Assembly: GCA_903632075.3 (NCBI GenBank)
Contig: CAHIKZ030005580.1
Span: 1,485,001 to 1,549,000 of the forward strand
Length of the DNA: 64,000 nt
Direction of reading: 5' to 3'
DNA from: Acanthosepion pharaonis
Taxonomy: Eukaryota > Mollusca > Cephalopoda > Sepiida > Sepiidae
Under the pieces are notes generated by a model. That model made no database searches. It was not told where the DNA came from and saw only the letters and a program-made list of their open reading frames with translations. The stretch's first letter is position 1; each line of letters starts with the position of its first letter. Positions 56,686 to 64,000 of the stretch are shown piece by piece. The translations under genes were made by a program, and so were the position numbers.

Positions 56686-56837
56686 TGCGAATTTGTAAAC
56701 AACAACTATTACTACTAATATTGCAAGGCGATCCCCTTTCAAGAATTGAGCCCAGTCAGTCATTGGCGTTTATATTCACAAAGTACGTAAAACTGCGCCT
56801 TTCTTTTTAATCGCGCGCCGATGGTTTATATGTCTAG

Positions 56838-56880
56838 CCACATTGATGAGCTGTGGGACAGCGAAACAGTCTGCCTGAGG
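56838..56880 (+). ncRNA. Hammerhead-derived motif, 43-nt family, copy 3
   Basis: CCACA/TGAGG helix I (four of five pairs), core TTGATGA (C3 changed to T), perfect helix II GCTGT/ACAGC with a GGG loop, GAAA, and helix III with a lost closing pair (ACA against TGC). C3 normally pairs with G8, so the changed core should be inactive. Confidence 0.6.
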
Positions 56881-56888
56881 ATGTCAAC

Positions 56889-56891
<3 letters not shown>

Positions 56892-56922
<31 letters not shown>
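56892..56922. repeat. (AT)n microsatellite
   Basis: AT array of 31 bp, 12 bp after the hammerhead-derived motif. Confidence 0.95.
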
Positions 56923-56925
<3 letters not shown>

Positions 56926-57296
56926 TGTGTGTATGCTTCATAAAATAGAGTTTTCGGTTATGCTATTTAATATCAAAACTGCTCAGTACCAGGGAAAGAT
57001 TGTATTTGTGTCTGTGTATCCTGTTATATTGACGTAGTATCTTTACAATTTTTTGAAATGCTATAAAACGAAGAAACATTTGATATCATTTTATATAAGC
57101 ATGGTTTTGATCGTACACAAAGTAAATAGTTTCCTTTTCAATTAACAGTATTGCCATTATCACAGCATTGACATTGATTTGGAAAGAGCCTGTTGCATCG
57201 AGATAAGGTTTATATTAGAGCAGAATGTTTTATTTCACTAAATCCTATAAGCGGAGAGAATATGAAGTTATTGTTTCTTGGTCTTCTTGATATTTG

Positions 57297-57410
57297 AGTC
57301 GCAGACAATTACGTACCAGACAGAGGTACGCAATTATCCACGGGCGCATTTATCTAGGGACGCAAATGTCCAGGGACGTAAATGACCAGTACGTAACTGT
57401 CTGTTCAGCG
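57297..57410 (+). repeat. Degenerate short-unit repeat
   Basis: ACGCAATTATCC, GCGCATTTATCT, ACGCAAATGTCC, ACGTAAATGACC and ACGTAACTGTCT follow one another about 20 bp apart, so this looks like a degenerate 20-bp tandem repeat. Confidence 0.55.
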
Positions 57411-57427
57411 AAGTTCATCAATCTAAG

Positions 57428-57474
57428 CTTCTTCTTCTTCTTCTTTTTCTTCTTCTTCTTCTTCTTCTTCTTCT
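57428..57474. repeat. (CTT)n microsatellite
   Basis: About 15 CTT/TTC units with one interruption. Confidence 0.95.
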
Positions 57475-58169
57475 ATGCACCACGGCCCTTCATGATATGG
57501 GCGACCGTGGCCCTCCATATCTTCCAATCACTTTTGGTTGCAACGCTTACCGCTTTTCAAGGTCTTCAGCTAGGTGGCACGCTGATTCTCTCTGGAGTTG
57601 GATATACTGGAAACCCTGTTTCCGCATTATAGGCTAAAGACGGTTCAGCTATCTCCTTCCAATTCTGAGTATATGCGGTCTTACTGTCACCTTTTTATTC
57701 AAGCCGTTGCTTAATTGCTGCGACGATGGAATACTCAGTATCCTTCTGTAGAACGACATTTCTATTGTTTACAGAAGCGGCTCGACCAATTCAACTAATT
57801 CTGCCTAAACATAAGAAGATTTAAACAAAACAAAAAAAAAAAAATTTCTTGGGTTGAGTCGTGAACATTTCAGCACTCCCTCGAACAAGAATTTTATTGT
57901 TTTGGTCTGAGACTTATCAAAAAATTTTCTCATGAGAAATAATGTTAATTACATATTCTGGCTGAGTTGTTCTAATCTTCCAAAGAAACGGTCTCCCAAG
58001 AAAATAAGAATTTGAAATCCTGGGTTCACCTGAAATCAATATAGACCAATGTTGTCGACATATCTATTAAGATAAAACACAGGGTAGAAAAAAAACACAA
58101 ACTATTATTACCAAGTGACTGTTGGCAAAACTAGTATTAACTGTATGTAAGGAAAGTTTTCTTAACAAT

Positions 58170-58171
<2 letters not shown>

Positions 58172-58221
<50 letters not shown>
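58172..58221. repeat. (AT)n microsatellite
   Basis: AT array of 50 bp. Confidence 0.97.
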
Positions 58222-58223
<2 letters not shown>

Positions 58224-59008
58224 TATTATTATACTTTATTATAGTACATTTTTGTCAGTTTCTGCGTCTGTGTGTCCAAGCAACTCCGCCGCTCCCACTG
58301 GTCCGATTTCAGTGATACATAGCTTATTCAAAAGCCCTAGAAATCTTAAGCGCTTGGAACGATTTTCGCTGAACTCAGATTTAGGGTTGCCAAATTATAA
58401 GAGATCAAAAATATATATTAATATAGTATACTAGCCATTATCGTTGCGTTCGTGTTTCAAGGGGAGTAACTCTTATTTTACTTTTGTATCTTAAATTGCA
58501 GTTTGCTTAAAAATTTAAGCTAGCTTAAAACCGCCCTATCGGGTAGCATTGAAGCTAGCTCCTGAGGAGGACTCTTGGTTTGGCCATAATCACAATAGTT
58601 AGGGAGGTGTAATTGCGATAGGCTTCAATAAATTACAGAAAAAACATTTTGATCGTTGCATTTAAGTATTGAATTAATGTTTAAGCTTACCTTTTAAAAG
58701 TACAACGATAATTCTTCTGCTGCCACTTAAAGACAATTTGAAGTACGGAGATCTTTATTTTCTGTAAACAAAATCAATTATTTTTTATTTCATGGGTAAG
58801 AAAACAGGGGACGATTTATAAGATAAAATTAATATAGAGTAAAAATTGGAAAATAGAATTAGTTATGCATGGAACATTTGAAGAGTTATAGGAATGTAAT
58901 AGGTAATTAAGTAAAAACTATATTATAGAATCTATATGAATAAACGCAAAATTAGAGCTCAATTCTCCCACGAATTCTGAAGTCAAAAGGGTAAGCACTA
59001 CTTTACAG

Positions 59009-59600
59009 TTATTTACGCACTGTAATTACAAGGTCGGTTTAATGTGGGGAGCCCGAGCGCGTGCACTCTGGCAAGGAAGAAAAATTCCCTGAGCCCCCGC
59101 AACCAGCTGCTCCCCAGGGCCAGGCACCTTTCTATATAATTTTCCTCAGTTGCGACTCTGTTCTTTGTCGGAGTCGCCCCTGAGCGCACTCTGTCCAAGG
59201 ACAGAGACGCAACTGAGTGATGATAAAATAAGGTGCATAAATTACTTAGAGTAATTTACGCGCTGGTATTTACTCGTTCCCCCACTAGAATGAGATGTGA
59301 CACAAGGTCGGTTTTATGTGGGGACCCGAGCGCGAACACCCGAGTAGGGAGAAAAATTCCCCTCAGCCCCCACAACCAGCGGTTGCGCTGGCCTCGGCGC
59401 GAGCACCGATCCCTCCCTCTTGTGCAATGGGAGGGTGCGGCCTCGGGAAGCTGTTCCCCAGGGCCGGGCACCTCTTCAGTATAATTTTCCTCAGTTGCCC
59501 CTCTGTCCTTTGACAAAGAAGCCCCTGAGCGCACTCTGTCCAAGGACAGAGACGCAACTGAGAGATGATAAGAAAATGCGAAATCCCCCAAAGGAGGAAT
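59009..59600. repeat. GC-rich tandem duplication (two units)
   Basis: Unit 1 (about 59009-59245) and unit 2 (about 59251-59595) share AAGGTCGGTTTNATGTGGGG, GAAAAATTCCC, CAGGGCC-GGCACCT and TATAATTTTCCTCAGTTGC, then GACGCAACTGAG. Both keep an 8-bp hairpin CTCTGTCC-AA-GGACAGAG. Unit 2 has an extra GC-rich segment of about 70 bp (59380-59450). TTTACGC starts each unit and recurs at 59600. A minus-strand frame runs through unit 2 and most of unit 1 but has no known domain. Confidence 0.85.
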
Positions 59601-59913
59601 TTACGCGATTCAAATCTCGGTATCTGTATGATATATTATCTACTTCTATGCACTATCACTCTTCAGGTTTAACTAATTTACATACTGATTTAAAAAAAAG
59701 TTTATTTCATTAATTAACTGACGTTCATTACTGTTCTTTTATTCGAGGATTGTTTTGCTTTTCAGAAAATAGTTTTGATTAGGAATATGTTAGGAATATT
59801 GTTTTCTTAGAAATATCTTTATTTTCATAAAATAGATTTGTTTAGGAATATCGTCTTATATAATGCAAAAAAATGTTTGAAATTTGCATTTTCTTTGGCG
59901 TTCAACAAGTTGT

Positions 59914-60211
59914 CATCTATTTGTATAAGCTCAGCCCGGTGGCTAGGATCAAAGTGTAGTATCTGCGCTTTGTGAGCTGCCGGGTCGGGTGTCTGTCGAA
60001 CTCTCTGCTTGCAGAGAGGAACCCGGACGAAGCTCCGCCGAAGGGTAGGGTTTCGTTGGGGGAGGTTGACCGAACTTACCCGCCTCGGCGGGTTTGGATG
60101 GTTATTTATTTTTGGCGGGGCCTACGGGCTCAGAGATACCCACATTAAAAAGGCCTTGTGCCACATTCGATCCCCGTGGGTGGATTTATAAATACCATCT
60201 ATTTGTATAAG
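59914..60211 (+). mobile_element. SINE-like retrosequence with U2 snRNA-like head and perfect 16-bp TSD
   Basis: CATCTATTTGTATAAG occurs at 59914-59929 and 60196-60211, bracketing a 266-bp GC-rich insert. The insert starts with 36 bases that follow the 5' end of U2 snRNA: GGCTAGGATCAA then GTGTAGTATCTG, which contains the GTAGTA branch-site pairing element. After 59965 the sequence leaves U2 and continues with unrelated GC-rich sequence, ending ACATTCGATCCCCGTGGGTG and GGATTTATAAATAC. Long perfect duplications are typical of LINE-driven retroposition. SINEs with snRNA-derived heads are known in some animals; whether this family is described in molluscs I cannot say. Confidence 0.8.
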
Positions 60212-60384
60212 TTTTCTTAACTATAGCAAGCCAATTTATGAATGAAATTTTCTTTTAAAATTTTTCTTTCAAAGATTTTCGGAGAAGTAGTGAATATATT
60301 TTATTTTGTGAAGCGATAGCGAGCGGGCGAAACCTGCTACTATTATATATAGTGAGGACACAAAAGAAAAAGGAAATTATAGGA

Positions 60385-60900
60385 ATTCTTACATTGCATA
60401 GTAAAAGAAATGGAGAAGAAAGGAGTAAATATTAATTGCAAAAAGACAAAATGAATATTTATCTGAAAGAGTGACATCCAAAGCTGCTAACTACGCAATG
60501 GAAATACTAAGATCATCTAGTAATGTTCCCAGAGAAAAGAAAACAGTCGCATACAATAGCGAAAGATACCTTCCAAAATGCAAGCCACAAATTAAGGAAC
60601 AGAAACAAATGTCTTTAGGAACAAAGAAAAGAGTGCTAAAATATCAGTGCCGTCATGTAGCGGAGAATGCTAGAGAATTTCCTCACAGATGAAGAAGAAA
60701 CTTGAAGCAAAAGAATACACGGCTGAAGTACCATAAATTGAACGAAATCTTTCTACGGAAAAATGTAACGAGTAACGAAATCTTTCTACGGAAAAATGAC
60801 AAAATAAAGACCTTTATATATAGAATCGGGAACCAGTTGAGATTTCTCGTTCGCATAGTGAGAAATGGCGGACATTGAGATGACAGATGAAAGCAGTAAG
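60385..60900 (+). pseudogene. RTE-like LINE ORF relic, heavily decayed
   Basis: Segments in several frames parallel 11039-11600: GVNINCKKTK near 60425, IAKDTFQNASHKLRNRNKCL near 60560-60620, RRMLEN near 60660, and FIYRIGNQLRFLVRIVRNGG near 60815-60880 matching the KRQLKFLGHIMRKEGL block. A 25-bp stretch (AACGAAATCTTTCTACGG and following) is tandemly duplicated at 60739 and 60776. Confidence 0.55.
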
Positions 60901-61034
60901 TAACCAACATTACGAGAATTTATAAATGTATGACAGAACAGAAACTGGTAAACATGATGAGAAAAAACAAAGGATCACCGAGAATTAAGCATCAGTACCA
61001 TGATGGGCGGCCGCTTGGGAGTATCAGATGCTGT

Positions 61035-61110
61035 AAGCTTGGAGGTGCGGGTGGTGTAATGGATATTAGCTCGGAGTTGTTAATCGGAGAGCTGAGATCC
61101 AATTACGTTT
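61035..61110 (+). mobile_element. tRNA-like SINE head relic
   Basis: GCGGGTGGTGTAATGGATAT and AGCTGAGATCCAATTACG resemble A and B boxes. No body or tail is recognised. Confidence 0.4.
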
Positions 61111-62690
61111 GGCTTTGTTATATTCACTTGAACATAGACGGACTTGGGAAAGATAGGAATTTACCTCTTCTTCCCCCATCTATGGGTTAATTAGTAGGAC
61201 TTGTATCACTAAACCATTATTATACAATTTTAAAAATGTTTTCAGGCTCTAAATAACCTTAAAATATTAATAAATTAATTAATAATATGAATCAAAACAT
61301 ATTCTATACGTTAATTTAAAAATGTTATATTTTTGAAAATACCTTTGAGAAAGGAATTCTATAAATAACCATTAAAATATTAACTGAAAATTATTATTTT
61401 CTTGCTTTAAATAATCTTCAAAAAGGGTTGACAAATATTAAAAAATTAATCAATAAACTATTATTATCTCAAAATATTTTTCCCCCAAAAGACGAAGAAG
61501 GTATACGATTAATTGATAGGACAAGAAGGCAGTAGAGATAGGGCATTAATGTTATTTGTATTATATTCTCGGGGCCATTGAAAAGCGTTTTACCTTTGAG
61601 AAATGGAATGAATTCAACAATTATAGCGAAGGATTAATTAGTAGGACTTGCATTAGTAAATAATTATCTCAAAATGTTCATACAATTATTTTCTTGCTTT
61701 AAATAATCTTCAAAAAGGGTTGACAAAGTCACCTTTCAAGCGAATTTGGTGGCAAACCCGATGACCATCAATCAAGCATTGCATGAGTAAATATAATGGA
61801 TTTCCTTATAGATCATTAATTGACTGTTGAAAAAAAGAAAGAAAATCAATCTTCGTGTTGAACGTAGGAGTCGATTTTAAATCAAGATTTGAAATTTGAA
61901 AACCTTTACCATCTTAGACGTTCAGTTTTTTTTTAAATACTTTTACAATATCTTTTTGGTGTGTAATATTCACTGCATCCATATGCATGTGTCCCTGCTT
62001 AAAAATTTGACTCGCTTTTCAAAAGCAATATCATTTTTCTTTGTAACCCGTAGCATTCAGTAAATGGTGCCGTGCCTTTTTGCCGCTCAAGTTCACATGT
62101 GTGTGTCATTTATGACTTTGTTACCGCAAGGAATGATTAGCAGGGAAACCATTCTTCCACGTATCAAACGTACAAAATGTTGATAGGATTACGAGGCTGG
62201 TTATAGCCACGGTTCTTTATAACAGAAAGCTAAGAATGACAATGACGCTTTCATCTTTAGGAGCAAGATGGCAACGATGTGGAGGAAAACTGATATACGC
62301 CTGCGCGTAAAAATGGTAGGCGAATTCTTAATTTTAAAATTGGTAAAAGAAGATGAGATAAAATGCGAAAATATAAAAAATGTTTTTCGTGGATTATACA
62401 CGAGAATATAACACTGCTTGGAGGTTAACTGTGTTTATTGGTATTAAATCTTATTCAGCGCTAAAAATACGAACGCTTCAAGGGTTTGCAGAAATATTTA
62501 AAAATCGTGCACGGGTTTCTGTTTAGTGTTTCTGTTGATATTATCATGGCGAAATCAAACACCTTTTTTGGATCGAAACTTATCGGCAAATTTAAACAGT
62601 TTACAAATGTATTTCGATACTTATAAATCTGCGATTTCTAAAAAAATGCGGATACTATTGACATTTAGCGGATGCTACGAATATTTCGAT
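61111..62690. other. Unassigned DNA
   Basis: Contains a duplicated TTATTTTCTTGCTTTAAATA plus ATCTTCAAAAAGGGTTGACA stretch (61393 and 61688) and ATTAGTAGGACTTG at 61190 and 61637. These point to a decayed local duplication. No gene is seen. Confidence 0.5.
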
Positions 62691-62808
62691 CTTACGGTCA
62701 GAACACGCTGAAAAACAGGCTCTTGGTTGAGCATCAAAGTTAAGCCTTGTGTAGCTTGGTCAGTACTGAAATGGGTGGAGTTCTTGTGAACATCAGATAG
62801 CCTGAGCT
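62691..62808 (+). pseudogene. 5S rRNA-derived sequence, near full length
   Basis: 118 bases align end to end with animal 5S rRNA (about 119 nt): CTTACGGTCA start, CACGCTGAAAAAC, TCAAAGTTAAGC (A box), GGTCAGTACTGAAATGGGTG (C box) and GAACATC to CTGAGC end. Divergence is too high for a functional rRNA. It may be a 5S pseudogene or the head of a 5S-derived SINE (SINE3 class), since non-5S sequence of possible SINE body follows to about 62885. Confidence 0.75.
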
Positions 62809-62887
62809 AAATACTGGAACAAAACCGGCTGAGCATGATTCTAGCAGCTGCAACCCATACAAACCTACTTTGATACAGTGATCTTCC

Positions 62888-63007
62888 AAGCGTAGCTTAG
62901 ATTTGGCACAAGGCCAAAAGTATGGGGCACCCAGTGAGGATCGAACTCACTACTCAGTCGTAATTTTTCAAGCGAGACAAGCTTGCTAACCATTACACCG
63001 CCTCGAC
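62888..63007 (-). mobile_element. tRNA-derived SINE, family 1, copy 3
   Basis: The best copy. Minus strand: GCGGTGTAATGGTTAGCAAG, GTGAGTTCGATCCTCACTGG, GTGCCCCATACTTTTGGCC and TTGTGCCAAATCTAAGCTAC. Confidence 0.85.
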
Positions 63008-63358
63008 AACCTATTTTGATACTTTATGGCCAGCACGAGACGGAGCCACTCTCTAACTCAGCTAATTTACCGACAGTTATATAGCCTGAAGGAAACCTAA
63101 CGCAAATCCTTTATATCAACTCGATTAGCTATATTTTATTTGTCAGTAAAAAAAAAAATATTCTTTAAGAAATTTCACTAATTTTCTATTTATTGCAAAT
63201 ATAATTATCAAATATTTTAACATCATTGTAGTAAAAAACACATATTTTTTTATAACCAGCATTACAGCAATAAAACTATGAAAAATAATATGAGTTTGTT
63301 ATATTTATATCATTACTTTTTTAGTAAACTATTTTGAAATTATAATATCTAAAAATAT

Positions 63359-63393
<35 letters not shown>
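63359..63393. repeat. (ATC)n microsatellite
   Basis: About eleven ATC units. Confidence 0.95.
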
Positions 63394-63394
<1 letters not shown>

Positions 63395-63484
63395 GACATG
63401 CCCTTGATTGTTTTAGTCTTTGGATTGGAGGTGGGGCAACCTAACAACAGAAGAAACAGACCACGCCCTTCAGTATGATCTGCC

Positions 63485-64000
63485 GTCCTGGGTAAGACGA
63501 TAAACTACATCCAACAGCAAGGCCTCTGATCAGGAGGCTTTGAGGAGCGTAGAACCACCTATTAATTGCTGGTGTTCCCAGGTCCACCCTGACCCGGGGT
63601 GGTAGAACCTGTTAGGTTCCCATCTATGGGCAACTAGGTAAAAATAGGTTTTAATACCAGAAATACTTTGTAATAAAAAAATTATTAATAGCAATATTTT
63701 TTGAAGTCAATAATTAAAATTTACAGTGAAACATATACTGTTAGAGTGTGTAGATTTTGATCTAGTGCGAACAAAATATTACTGAGTAATTTAAAAAAAA
63801 AACTTTTTACGAAAATAAAACCATCCAAGATTGTAAATTTCCTAAAAGAAATTGGATTGTACTAAAAAATATGAGTAATTGAAAAAGAGTTCAAATATAT
63901 ATGTATACATACACACCTTTTTTTACCAAACTATCGCTATGAATCTATTTCAAAAATTTTGTTGGCATTAAATGACCCACTGAGGTTTTGATATGCCATA
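63485..64000 (+). repeat. Composite minisatellite element, copy 6 (runs off the window)
   Basis: Anchor at 63485-63645, the cleanest copy (GGGTAAGACGATAAACTACA, GGCCTCTGATCAGGAGGC, CCACCCTGACCCGGGGTGGT). It then has one or two decayed minisatellite units and about 270 bp of filler. The terminal box at 63965-64000 reads GGCATTAAATGACCCACTGA and GATATGCC. Confidence 0.85.

Noticed and set aside
57294..57632. 112-codon frame with a Phe run
   Set aside because: It reads through the CTT microsatellite; flanking parts show no domain.
59256..59591. 111-codon minus-strand gene in the GC-rich block
   Set aside because: It spans the tandem duplication and high GC favours open frames; no domain or codon signal is seen.
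62691..62808. Functional 5S rRNA gene
   Set aside because: Too many substitutions against conserved 5S positions, single copy, and adjacent to SINE sequence.

Overview
The window is eukaryotic, almost gene-free, AT-rich repeat DNA, most likely from a cephalopod mollusc of the octopus type. That assignment is an inference. It rests on about fifty long (AT)n arrays, several tRNA-derived SINE families, RTE-like and CR1/Jockey-like LINE relics, a Penelope-like element with a GIY-YIG domain, mariner/Tc1 relics and hammerhead-ribozyme-bearing repeats, with no convincing host exon. There are no bacterial operons, ribosome-binding sites or CRISPR arrays. Most open frames are translations of microsatellites.

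Layout. 0-6.6 kb: Tc1/mariner C-terminal relic, a CR1/Jockey-like LINE relic, two 43-nt hammerhead motifs, a LINE tail-domain fragment and many (AT)n arrays. 6.6-10.7 kb: a T-rich tract, a possible solo LTR, a tRNA-like/hammerhead SINE and the first copy of a composite anchor-minisatellite-anchor repeat. 11-17 kb: an RTE-like LINE 3' end, two mariner-type MITEs, a second composite repeat and LINE relics. 17.5-25 kb: a 209-bp fold-back, a third composite repeat with a 30-bp minisatellite, a tRNA-derived SINE and another RTE relic. 25-37 kb: mostly AT arrays, a Tc1 relic and two copies of a pseudo-tRNA SINE. 37-41.3 kb: a second tRNA-like/hammerhead SINE, a 156-bp fold-back, and a rearranged Penelope-like element whose GIY-YIG domain lies inside a hairpin with arms of about 265 bp. 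43.5-44.3 kb: a decayed open-frame stretch that may be a processed pseudogene. 46-47 kb: a 28-bp minisatellite of about 31 units with higher-order structure. 48-54 kb: more pseudo-tRNA SINE, a piggyBac-type MITE, an inverted SINE pair, and a nearly complete mariner element bounded by (AT)n on both sides. 59-63 kb: a GC-rich tandem duplication, a retrosequence with a U2 snRNA-like head and a 16-bp target-site duplication, an RTE relic, a near full-length 5S rRNA-like sequence and a tRNA-derived SINE.

No gene set acts as a pathway here. What recurs is small structured RNA recruited into mobile DNA: tRNA, 5S and U2-like heads, hammerhead motifs and long fold-backs. The best candidates for something undescribed are the U2-headed retrosequence, the composite minisatellite element family and the hammerhead families.
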